NCBI GenBank assembly: GCA_037389465.1
Contig: JAZARR010000201.1
Coordinates: 496,001-560,000, forward strand
Reading direction: 5' to 3'
Length of the DNA: 64,000 nucleotides
Source: Baylisascaris procyonis
Lineage: Eukaryota > Nematoda > Chromadorea > Rhabditida > Ascarididae
The first letter of the stretch is position 1; each line of letters starts with the position of its first letter. The translations under genes and the position numbers were made by a program. The notes beneath the pieces are model-generated. The model did no database searches, had not been told where the DNA came from, and was given only the letters and a program-made list of their open reading frames with translations. Of the stretch, positions 33,954-47,300 are shown one piece after another.

Positions 33954-36900
33954 CTACACGTCTTGGGCGGAACTATCGTTAACCCATTCCTTTACTCCCA
34001 TCTCCAGCAGCCGATGCACTTCGACGTACGTGCCCTCTCTGCATCGTAGCTCAAATGTTGCTGTTATTCCCGTCACCGAGAACTTCATTCGTTGCCATTC
34101 CTGCAGAAATTACATTTCTTACGATCATGAACTAATCAACGATACTAAAATTGAACCATATTTTTAGTAAAAAAAAATTTGAACCATTCTACCATAAACT
34201 GAAGTGCACATTAAAAAATAAGAACCCGAAAGGAAGCCTGATTCGAGCCATTCTAAATTAATTAAGCCTAGAATGAAAATTTAATTAAAACGTCCAAATC
34301 TGAAAGATTACGTGTTAATTACTGAGAATAAATAAAGAGAAGAAGTGGAAAGAGATGAGTGAAAGCAAACGACCAACCATTTAAACAAATTTTCTACGCT
34401 ATACAAAATGTCTCCGATAACTCGATAATTTTTCTTTTGAATTCCGATAAACTCCAACACATACGCTCATGTGCAGTGCCGTTCACCGAAATTATGATCA
34501 TAGATCAGTTGGTCAATGTTTTTTTAGGGAAGAGAAGGAGACATTCAAACTAAGGAAGTCCGCATAATAGATAAATTTATTACTATCCTCCTGATGAACT
34601 AGGAAGTTGAAAGACCTCATGTGGGGATCATAAGCAATAAATGGTAAAGAAGCGAAACAAGGTAAACTTCGATCAAGAAAGATTACATTAACTGAAAGGA
34701 GATATGAGAAAAGTTTCTTTTTAAAAAAACTAGAGAAGCCTATAAAGTAACGCTTTGTTAAAGCCTTTACATTTAGCTGTTCTATGGAAAATCCATAAAA
34801 ATGGCACTACTATAGGTTATTGGCGTCATGATTCGAATGAGCGTCGCTCATGATCGCTCTGATGCGTCTTCCCACTTGCTTGCATCACACTACTTGAGCA
34901 ATACAACTTAGTGACTGTAAATACTACCAGGTTAAATGGAACAGTACTTTTTTGCGTATCGTTGACGTATTTATATGTCCGTATTTTCCTTTAGTGGACA
35001 ACGTTAGAAAACAGTCAACAAATGAATAAAAAAATATTTACATAGTTCAGTCGCATAACGTTCACTTTGCAAATGCAAATAAATAATCGGCAAGGTGCGA
35101 AATCTCCTTCTTGCTAAGATCCAATTCTATTGCTAGAATATTTCTTTTAGATTATTTATGCCTCAAATATTATAAACACTATTCTTCTCATTTAATGCCG
35201 AAATATCATTGGCAAAATTCTACCTTATTTATTTTTTTCAAACTCTCCAATAAAATCTTCCTCTCATCGTCGCACTCGAAAATACTAAAACTAAAACCTT
35301 TATGAAAATCGATGAAACATATTTGCAAAAGAAAATAAAAACAAACTTGGATTGCTTCATTGCATTGCATAATTACCGTAATAATCTCACCAGTGCAATC
35401 GTCCAAAATGAATATTAGACCACGTTTATTCATTAACCGATTATGAACGCTCATCACACTACATGGACTGTAAATGCAACAGCATATTATTTAAATGCTG
35501 ATCATTTTTTCCTCCTCTTCCAGCCTCATTAACAAGCCTGCTTAATTCCCTTTAAATTACATAAGCCGGGAATCTTAAAAGAAAAATCATATGCTAAACG
35601 CTTTTAACAAATGCGCTCAACAAACCACATAGTTTCAGAATTTATCAACTGCTATTAAAGACGTAATAAAACATAATAAAATAAAATAAATATAACAAAA
35701 ATAATATAATAAAACATAATAAAATACGAGTGAAGACATAATAAAAAAACAAATAAATTTTTTTTTTACCTCAATCTCACGCAAACTTTTACACAGAAAG
35801 TCGTAATTCTGACCGAACGTAAATGTTCTTGCGAATTGGATCCTCTCAATTGTAAAATCAACGTAGACGTTGTATACTTGAGTGATTATGAGCAATTCTT
35901 AAGGTACATCTCAATAATTTAAATGCTTTATCATCTCCGTATATAATCAAACATTAACGGACTTTTCCAAAAAGAAAATGCATAGAGCCAAGCAATTACA
36001 TAGGACCTTCAAATTAACCCGGCAACCATATATGCCTAGGCCTAGATTTTAAAAGAATATCGAATAAACTAGAAGAGGACAGCTTCATATAATAAAGAAT
36101 ATTACTGGCTATTTTTTACAATAATTATCGGGAATTTCCATTTTTACGTTCGAAAGGTATTTCTTTTTATATATTTTCTTATATTCTATATTTCTTTCTA
36201 TTTTTTATTATTTTTCACATAAGGTTACTTCTTCAAATTTTTATTTTCAACACTTTCAAGTCTCTCCCAGTTGCAAAGTCACTATTCATCACATCATCAG
36301 TAGCTCATGACAGTCATGAATTTTTCTCTCCCCACTGAGTCATCCTTCTTTCACCTTTCCCTGCCCACCGCAAATTTACCTTTCCCGCTCGGTATCTTTC
36401 GTGCGTAAGAATCATTGGAAGTTTATTACTGAAAACCCGCAGAACATGGCAAATTTCCATTAAAAACACTCATTTCTTACTTCCGCTTTAAAGGCTAGAA
36501 TACTGAAGAAGAGGCTGTATGAAATTCCGAAATTCCATGGAACTGTTCCAGGATAAACCTAAGAAGTCATCCAATTAGCGCGGAATTATACCAACTCACC
36601 ATCAATGTTAATTCACGAGTATAAATTCTCGGATTATATCTATCATCGTGGAATATATTTAAATAAGGATCATTCAGCCTTTCAAAGGCCCTCATTTTTA
36701 ACGCTCAAAACAAATAAATAAAATCGAAATGAAAATAATAAATCATTGAAATTTTTTTTGCTTATGGAAATTAAGAGTCTAAAAAATGCAAAAAAAAAGA
36801 TCATAATTTGTTTCATTTCTTCATATTATCTACTCAATTTAATTAAAAGAAAATATGCGAACTAACCAATCGGGATTATCGAAAACGATCGAATTCATAT

Positions 36901-38292
36901 CACATATACAGATAATATAAATTAATTCATTATCAATATCAAAGCTGATATCGATAAGCACCTGAAAATATTATCATGAATATTAATACATCATAACTGT
37001 GAAATTAAACAATTTCATGAAATAGCGACTTTCTAAAATTAAAAATAAGTAAGTAATTTAATACCAAAAAAAAAAGTAAACGATGAAATTCTCCACTATA
37101 CCTCACAACATATGTTCATTAATGAGCCCAAGTCGTATCTACATTCACATCGAACAGCCTAACCAACAAATAAGAAACACTGAAATTCATCCTATATTTC
37201 CAATGCTTTTTTTCAAAAGAAGATCGTTTTAGTGGAAAATTTCGTCGTATAGAAGATTCCATCACAGATATTAGGAAAACGTACGAGGACCGCATAAAAG
37301 CATTACATTCTTCAAATAAAGAGGATAAGAATAAGACCTAGGGTTTTTATTCAAGAGAGTACGATAAAAACGATCCCCTGACTAATCTTCAGTTTAGTCA
37401 TCGGAAAACTGTAAGTTAACAGTTAAATGCGAAGGTGGAACAGTTGAGCCCAAAACTTGAAACTCTGTTTGATTAATACACCCTCGTTCGAATTGCTCAA
37501 GATGGGAAGCATTTCTAATGCACTTTCAATCAGTAATCTCTCTCCATCTTAAGTCTGTTTTTGGTGAGACCCCTCCCTGTATTTATTTTTAGATGACAAG
37601 TCAGTCAATTTCGTATGGCGGTCTAGTAGATCAGGACATCCACAGCTAGACAGTAACAGTTCAATACCAGAACGGAGATGCTTAACAGATGAACCACCCG
37701 CAAGAAACGATAGGAGAGGAACGGAAGGTAGCGACGTTTGGCTATTGTGAGAGTCATCGAAAGATCTAGGAAGCGTCCCGCCGCCATCCTTTTGGTTATC
37801 AATGGATGTGACTGTTCAGTGAGAAAATAATGTTTCAAATTCTTCAGTGCAGAATAAAAAGATCCATGTCTTACCCCGCATCGATCATCTTCCATTAAAT
37901 GTCGCCTGAAGCTTTTATCATTTTAAAACTTTCCCTCCTTCAATCTTCAACTTCCCAAATTTTGCCCATTTTTTTGAATTCTCCCACTCGTTCTTCCTGT
38001 TTCTACATGCATCTCTGTATATAGTGCACATTGAATCAGCGCTACTATTATTTCTTCGCCATTATACGGTTTTCGCTTTCATGCAGCTTTTAGCTTTATT
38101 GAAGCTTTCTTTAAATAATTCTACACTGCTTTTGATGAAAAAATAGCTCCACAAACTGAAATGTTGTGCATAGATGCTGTTACTTGCAAGGCGCATACTA
38201 GTACAACCACACGAGCATATCTTATGACCATAAGAGTACATGTCTTGCAAGCAACCCTGATAACATTTTATTGCCTTGCAAGTAACGTTGAT

Positions 38293-38341
<49 letters not shown>

Positions 38342-41300
38342 GTTATTGCCTATATATGATTATACAAGCAGTCAAAACATAACGGTTCACAAGAATACGA
38401 TATAGACGTTTGGAATTATACGGCAAGCACAAAGGTGAAATAACAACAAACCAGCCGATTATCCTTTATATAGTTCTGTATAGGTGGAACGGACAGTTTG
38501 ATTTGCCTTCCGGATCTCGAAATGATCGTCTCATTCCTACAACACAAACATATGATCACCACGACAGTTGACTGCTGACACATAGAACCTGTAGCATACG
38601 AATGAATCTAATAATGTCTTCAAGATAGTTTCGGTAAGTCGTTTTTAAAATGTTTCGATCATCAGCTTAAAGCGCTCAAAGGTGAAGAACTTTTTAAGCG
38701 ACTCGAAGAAATGTTACTTGCTCCGCTCATCTGGCAGTTAGTTAATCGTTGTAGAAAGTATAATCCTTCTCATCCAAAATTTCCATTTCATCATTGCCCA
38801 TAACCGAATATTTATTGCCTTCAAAAAACCGAATTACTACTACTTGCAGAAAAAATGAAACTGTTTAGCAGTATCAGCACCTCATCAACCTAAAACGCCT
38901 AAAACAAGTCAATCGGAAAACAGTAAGAAAGGTGTCATATCGAAATACTTACTGCAAAAAACGGTCATAGAAACTACCATCAACCCAGAGCTTTCGTCGC
39001 CACTGCTCAACATATTCCAACATATTGTCGGTAGTCCTCAAAAATGAATCGAACTCTTTATGACGTTTTTCAATGAAAGTAAAACGAAATGTTAACCACC
39101 AATTTGTACTTTAATGTATTATGGGTCTTCTCGAAGGTGTAATACAATCGAGAAAAATTGCTTACGACCCATCAACCTGGTCACACACATATGTCAGGAA
39201 AAAATGCGGTTAAACCTAATATATCAACGATTCCTTTCATTTCACATTGCGCAACACGCATCTAAATCATCTCAGGGATCTCTGAAAAAACTCGGATCTT
39301 CCGAACAAAACAAAAAAAAAAAAAAAACAAACAAATGAGCTGATGTTTACGACGAAACAATAGATGAAAATTCTGAAAACTTTATAAAAATTCCAAAAAT
39401 TCTGTACAAATAAGCTCGCGGAAGCAATGTATATTGAGCTCAAGATGCTATCACCTCCGTTCAACATAATGTCACTGAAACAAAGTGACAGCAATGTTTA
39501 ACCACAATCGATTTTCTCTAGTGGCATATTTAGTTCCCCAAATGAGACAATATGCCCGAAGTTTCGATTTGTCGAGAATTGCAAATATAAAGGCATTCTC
39601 ACGGTGGATCGCATCCGAGATCACAAAGGAGGTTTGCACTCGAATCCAAACTTGTTCCTGAATGGCGCAAACTCGAACTACCTAACAGGTTATCAGGTCC
39701 TAACTTTCGAAAGAACACTTCACAAACCTCAGACAATAACATACAACAAACGAATCCTCCACACATAGCACACGTCCTGAACCATCCAAGTGCAAAAAGA
39801 TGTCTTGATCATTGACTTCAATCGATGCATTCGGCGACTGCTTCAAACTAAAGGGTATCTGCAAAATCATGCGTAGTGTTTGAACAAGTATGAAAGCAGC
39901 TGTCCAAGAAATTATCCTTCTTAAAATAACTTGTCTCCCTCAACCAACGCACGCATATAAACAAGCGGGTTATTCAAATGTAAAAAGCACACAACTTTAG
40001 CACAACCGTTTCTTTAATCGCATGCTACTTTAGCGTCTCAACAAATCTGTTCTTCCTTATTGCATAATCCATCTGTAAGTTTTTTATCTTTCGTTAATGA
40101 GTCCTGTTAACCCTTCCGCGAGTTAAAGACCTGCGTGACCAACTCTTGCTCCTTCCACCTCTCATCGATAGGGGACTAGAGAGTCCGTCTATGAGGATAC
40201 CTTATGTGTGAAAATGTACAAATTATTAAATTTAATGAAGAGAGTGCAATAGGACGCCCCGGATGCAGCCTTCTAGGAAATCAGCAAGCAATGTGCCGTC
40301 TTTTCGACACATGGAGAGATGATACAAGAATGGGAACGTGACTTAGAGTAGTTTGAAAAGAGAAGATGTTAGAGCGCAAGTCAAAAGATGGGCGAAAGTT
40401 AGGAAGATGCGTTTAACAAAGTTTTTGGAAACCTGTAAGCAGTATACGCCGACGAACAGTCGTTCCACCAATAACAGCTCGAAAATCTCACTACCAATAC
40501 CCAACAATCGGTGAATTCCAATACCTCACCTTTATGAACAGTCCTCTCCCTTTTATAGGTAATCCACCGAAAGAAAACAATGAACTTCAGACAAGAACGT
40601 TGAAATGCTTTTCCACAAACTGCTATTCAAGCGTTCTTTCCTACCCGGCATATGTACCCGCCTCTTCCAACTAACCCTCTGAACAAGCCACTTCCAGCGC
40701 AAGACACTTCGAAGATCCATCAGTAAAGAACAACGATAAAACATGAGCTAACCCGGATCGGACGATTAGCCCAGTCACCAAGTAGAAAACTGCCACGTTT
40801 CGAGGATGGACGGAGCATATATATATAACTTGTTAAGCCAATTTGGATGAGGTCCCAGTTACCTGCAAATAGGGCACTCAATTTACTAACTTCAAGGAAA
40901 CAAATCACAGCTGACGAGAAGAACAGGACTTATCGATATCCCGACACATCCCAGAAAGAAAACTTCCATTAAAACTTAATTTCCCTTAACAGTTAATCGG
41001 CTTGTGATATTCTAATTGCAAACTCTCTATCCTATCCCTTATCACGAAGTCGGTAACTTCTCAAGCGATTGAGTAATTTTATTAGTTCAGCTCCAACGTG
41101 CGCATATCAATGCCACTTCTTCTAACGCATATGCAAATTATGTGTCTAATGAATTGAATAATGTGCATGAGCTCATCGCTGAGGACCCTGAAATTCACCG
41201 TGTCGTGCTCGGTCCTTATTAAGATACCTTATATTTCAAATCAATTTCAGTCATAAATAGCAGCCCCAGTTGGATGAAAGGCTTTGCAATCGGTTGTTAA

Positions 41301-44248
41301 CGGAACAGAAAGAGATATGTCCCAATTCGCCATGACTTCAGCACTGTTCTCAAAATTTGGCTGAGAGTTTCAAGGCCACAAATAAGACCTAGCTATTCGC
41401 ATCATTCCAACCATTCAAATACTTCAAAATATCGAAGAATATTTAACTCATGTGGCCTTTCGGAAAATTTTTTTAGCTACCTCACTCGAAATTAAGTTAT
41501 CACCTTCAAATCTTCGATTATGAATCCTTTGAGCAGCTAATGGGCGAAATGAACTTCTCACCCTGCTGCATTCTCGGGTACCGCCTTCGAACATCCATAT
41601 TTTACCTTTTTGCTTGCTTTAGCTTTATTTTATTTTAATTAACTAATTAATTTATTTATTTTTGCTTGCGTGAAAAATCTACTCAGCGAATAACCTTGCC
41701 AACAGAAAGAGGGCTATGCAAAAGAATTTTTAAAAAAATAAACAAGCAATAAACTCACCATCAAAGGCAAATTGCCTTTTTGGAATATCGATGATAGTCG
41801 CTGTCGAATCGAGGAGAATTTCAGCGTATGATGTATCATCATAACGATGAATTATCATCGAACGCTAAATTCCCAAATATTTTATGATATCGTTGAGCTA
41901 TTAATATAGAGAAATCATTAAATTCATTAAATCTAAGATAAGACCTTCAATTGTTATCAAATAGGAAGAGCAGTATTTAGTCATATGCAGCGCTTTTGTC
42001 TTTGGTAATAACCAAGGATGTCAGAAGAACAATTTTTTTATTGCCAAACAGGACGTTTTCTAGAAGCAGGAAAGTGATAACTAGAATATGAGGCTTGATA
42101 TATAAGCCAGAGCATGTTATATGTAACAAACATATGTCCACCTTATAGTTTCGTCGTATAGACTTACCTGACGATACAGTTCCTTGGATGAACAACATTT
42201 GCCACGGATAGAATAAAATAATTTGTGATTCACAATATGTGCAAATAAATTAACTGATGTAAATCCCACAAAGTTTTGTTAAGTGGTGAAACTTCAGGAA
42301 GTCTTTACTACGTAAATAAGTCCAACCTTCACGCGGTACAAATGATCTGAGGAAATTAGTGCAATCGAATCGAACTCAATAACGCAAATGAAGCAAGTGT
42401 TAGCTCATAACAAACCATTCAAGCATAGTACCTACTCATCCCAATCAAAGACACTCAGATTATTTCATCTCAATAAGATAGAAAGAAAAAAAGCGAACCT
42501 GTAGAGAAAAATCGTCGATATTATATCCGATCACTCTTTGTGGTTGCCGACTGAAGAAGATTAAAAATTCACTAAATCCATCAACGTCATTTGCAAATCC
42601 GAAATCCTAGAAAATAAAGAAAATAAAGAAAATGACGTTTTAGTATGACCTAACGAAAATATATCTTCAATTTTTCACAAGCATTCTATGTCGCAAATTT
42701 ATAAAAGAAAAAAAACACTCTAAAGAAAAGGCAATAAAGGATATTCCAATCTAATTGTGCTTATCAAATGCAACATTAAAGCCACATATTGCTAGCTATA
42801 TTCACCTTTCGACCTCAAAGCAATTTCTTAAAGAGTCACTCACATTATCTAAGCAACCTTCATTTTTCGCAAAAAAATATTACCCACTTAACACATCATA
42901 ACGTATCGTTTTTCTCAGCACGATTTAAAGAAATTGGTCATTCTAAAGAAACCATTAAAACAGAAATAAAGAAGTAATAAAAGATACCTTTTTGTTCAGC
43001 ACGAATAAACCATCATAGCTTATCGGCGCAGCATGAAATAGTGCCACAATATGATGGGTTGAAACCTTAAAAAAACTACGCTGAAATCAAGGAAAAGCAA
43101 TGTGAAAAATGTGATTTAAATAAGGTTCACCTCACACATTAGAGTCATTCCCTTTTACCTTTAATTAGAGAAGGAATGATAGCCGGGATCGGCACATGGT
43201 TTCCGATTAGAATTTGTGAACGTTTTCAACATATTCGCTAATGTTCTCGAATTGAAACGGTTCTTTCAACTCTTACAGTATAAACAGCACTACAGTAGCA
43301 CAAAAAACTTTGGGCGGTGACGAAGGAGATGTAGAGAACTGAGGGATTTAACGCAGAAATAAAACCTTACAGAGATCTCAATACAAACTGACTTGCGAGT
43401 TCGATTGGAGTTCTCATCTGGTGAATACAAAAATCCAAAAAAAAAAAATCACCTCAATAGCCGTTATTTTGACGAGTTTCACAACGGAAAAAAAAATTCC
43501 AAGCAAGCCGGAAATAACCTAAAAAAAAAACGATTTAAAAGGAAGTAAAAATTGAAAACTTACTCCACGTAGTGGTTTCTTTGTTTCTCCGAAAACTGTG
43601 AACGAAGTTCGCGCTTTACGCCAACACATTCTTCTATGAAAAGGTTTAATTTTACAATGTGCAAAACATTCAATTATTAAGCTGTCATTACTCAAAGTTT
43701 CTCAAATCACAAATGAATCTATAGACGAGAGAAATTTCATAAATTTCTGCAAACATATTCTAATTTCTTAAATTTTTTTTAAAACCATCAGTTTTCTTTT
43801 CGTACAAAATAAAACCAACTTGTAAAAATAAAATTTGGAAATTAAACATTGAAATATAAGTCAACACAAAAAAAAGATTAACAAAAATTCACATAGAAAA
43901 CAACATAAAAATGCACCGATATCGAAATATTTCTGTGGGTAAAACGAATATAGCGTCGACGGTACCATCGATTACATTAACAAACATAACACGACCAAAA
44001 TTTGTCAATAGAATGAGATATGTTGAGATCTTTGCAGCCAGCTTCCCCTATAAAATCAAATCACCTGGAATAAAGTTCATTCCATGAATTAGCATATACC
44101 TGATCATAGCACATAGGCAGCTAGATACCATTAAGATGGTCATGCCTGTTCAACTCATTCCATTAAAAAACTATTATTAACGCAATCGATCCTCATTATC
44201 CCGTCTATCCATCTGTCCCTCTCTCCCTCTCCCTCCACACATAAGTGT

Positions 44249-44304
<56 letters not shown>

Positions 44305-47300
44305 GTAAATACAAATATTTGACAAATTTTTAAACAAATTGTAGATAAACAAATTTATTTATTTGTAAACATAAATATAAATAAATGAACATATAAATAA
44401 ATAAATGAATAAATAAATAAATGAATAAATAAATAAATGAATAAATAAATAAATAAATGAATTAATTAATTAATTAATTAATTAATCAATTAGTTAATAA
44501 ACAATGAAATAAATAAACACGCATATATAAATACATATAAATATTAAAAAAAAAATATACATATATATATATTCTTTAAGGAAAATTAATAAATGCGCAT
44601 ATTCGTTATATGCTTAGAAAATTTAACTATGGAAATTTTCAAACATGTTCATAGCTTTTTGCCTACTCTATAAGCTTTTTAATTGGCCGATTACTAAATC
44701 GAGAAATATTGGCAATCACAAAATATAAATAAAAATAACAATCACATAGTAATCATAAGAATATACAAAAAAAAACTTATCAAAACAAATAAAGAATTAA
44801 TCTAAATACATTCTAGTCGCTTTCAATATCGATCAAATCAATAAAAAATTGCGATATATCTTATCATAGTCAACTGAAACAAAGTAGATGATTTGTCAAC
44901 TCTTGACGGCTATAAAAATTCTAAATAAATTCCAAGAACAAATACCGTTATTCGATGGTCACAATCGACATAGAGAGAGCATTGAATTTGCTCTTTATAT
45001 CGCAATAATTGGATGGTACATAAACGTTCATTTGTTGTTAGATCAAATATTTCTCTTTCGTTCACCTTTACCATCAAATTACTTAAAAAATAAATTCTCT
45101 CATAATTAGCATCAATTTCAATGAGAGAATATTGATTAATGCCGCTCTTTAACACCACAATTATTCGTTAATTCGGTAAAATAAGATGTGCTATCTATAA
45201 GAATAGTCATCTTAGAAGAAAAGTCTCGTCTAAACCCCCTTACCAATAGATTGCTTCCTCTTGATCTCAGTTCTCAGTACACTCTCCATTGAATCCTTCG
45301 TTAACAATACCTCGTCTTTTTTTCAGTCCCGACATTCTTTACAAGCTCATTTTTAATACAACCATGCATGTCAAATAAAAAATCACTTCATTTCTCAATT
45401 GATGTAACACCTGTCAACCAACTTCGAAGCCTCGCTACTTCCGAAAAACTTAGCATTCCAAGCTAAACAATTGTTAAATTACCTCTAACTTATTTACCAC
45501 AAATCAGCTTTCAACTATATTGTAGGGTTGATTTGCATTTAGTGCAAAGACAAACATATAAAACTGTTCATTTTGAGAAAGACATTGAAATGCATTCTAG
45601 CAGCTTTCATACATCGACCAAATAAATCACTATAAAATTCCTTACTCGACAGGAACTTTGCAAAGATAAGAACCTCCTTTCGGTTTCACACGAAGGTATA
45701 TCTGCCCATTTTAATTTGCATCACGTTTTGCATTATAACGACTCCACTCGTCGATTATTTTATTCTACCAACATTTCTTCGAAGCCTTCATTTCAAAAAA
45801 TTTGAAACTATTAAGAGAAGATTTTCCGTATATCCTTTCCTCGAGAGGATATGGGGATAAAGAAGGGAAACTTTCTCTTATCCTTCTTTCATGCAGAAAC
45901 TTTTTGAAATGCAATGTGTCGTTCGTTTTAAGCTGGATTACCTGTCGATTATCCTATTCACACGATTGTGGCCATTATAGTGAAATATAAGAAGGGAGTG
46001 GGAACTCCCAATTTGTGGTTTTCGCACGGCTTCTATAAGATAACTAAGTACAATGCTATATATCATCTACAAGGATAATATTACCTGGATGAACTTCACA
46101 AAATAAATCAGTGTTATCCACAAGAAACGAATGTTTTAAGGATCAAGGGATACCATCAGCAAACAAGCTCTTTATTACTAGATAGCTGATATTTTAAAAG
46201 AGAACTGCTTCCACCATCCCTACTCCTCACACCCAAACTTCGGTATTTAAAGGTTCGAAGTGATGAAATGAAGCCAAAAATCATCTTAAACATCTATTAG
46301 CGGGGGATGACACTCTTTAAAAAAATGAATAAATGAATAAATAAATAAATAAATAATTAAATAAATAAATAAAGAGAAAATAAACGAACTTTTCGATGAG
46401 CACCTTTCCTTTCACTTTATATAAATCTGTCATTGAATACTTCCGGCTATCCTGAAAAAGGCATCTTATCTTTGAATATAACAAATCGCTTCTAATACAA
46501 GCAAATATATTTACAGAAAAACGATTGATGGCTAATTCTCTTATCTCTTATAGAACGATACCATAATTATGCCTATAATTGACAGAAAACTAACTGAATC
46601 CAGACAATGATATGCAAATATTTCATCGATAATATTCAACCCTGATTTTACCAGGCTCTAGCTAACGCCTCCTTCCTATATTAAGCAAATTCTCGCACAA
46701 ATGAACGGATAAGAAGCGAATGTATTAAATCTAAATTTTCATGAAATTTTAAACCCTTTCCCATTAAGAAAATCATTACTTGACTTTTTCACTAAATCCT
46801 CTACCCCTCCCCGCCTTTTAAATTAATACCCCTCCAGATTATCACATAATTCAGGTAAGTGATTCTATTTTTGCGTTAAGATTATGAATTTATTTACAGA
46901 TTTATAGCTACCACAGCAATAAAATCAACTATAAGTTTGTTTCCTCTCATAGTTTTTTTTTTTTAAGAATAAAAAAGCAAACAGAAGAAGCATGCTAACC
47001 AAAATTGAGAGGATCGATAATCGACCATAACGACTCGCTGATAAAATTCCAAGTTCACGCTTTTCAAGGCAACTCACAAACGATGTAACATTCTTATGCC
47101 TTTGTTGATTTCCTTCGATTCGATTCAATAATCTTCGAATAAGCTAAAGAAATTTTTTTTATTAATTCAATATGGATAAGACTATATTTTTTTAAATATT
47201 AAAACATCATCGGTATAGAAAATAGTCTAGGAAAGTGATCTAAGTATCATTTGTAATATTTTGGATTTTCTTTTACTCTTTTTTGTAATTTAGGGAAGGA

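Noticed and set aside
35770..35895. Alternative frame of an exon of the large gene (VYVDFTIERIQFARTF...)
   Set aside because: It is open and protein-like, but its phases do not fit either neighbouring exon; the chosen frame fits both.
40553..40908. Overlapping minus-strand frames with basic residues
   Set aside because: They lie in an intron of the large gene, have no phase-compatible splice sites, and show no reverse transcriptase or transposase motif.
41246..41360. Alternative reading of an exon after the CTCTCAG acceptor at 41361 (PNFENSAEVMANWDIS...)
   Set aside because: On careful reading the frame ends in a stop with no donor, whereas the frame HGELGHISF in the same DNA ends in AAG/GTATCT in phase with the next exon.
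44155..44352. Open frame encoding alternating Ile-Tyr
   Set aside because: It is only a translation of the AT microsatellite.
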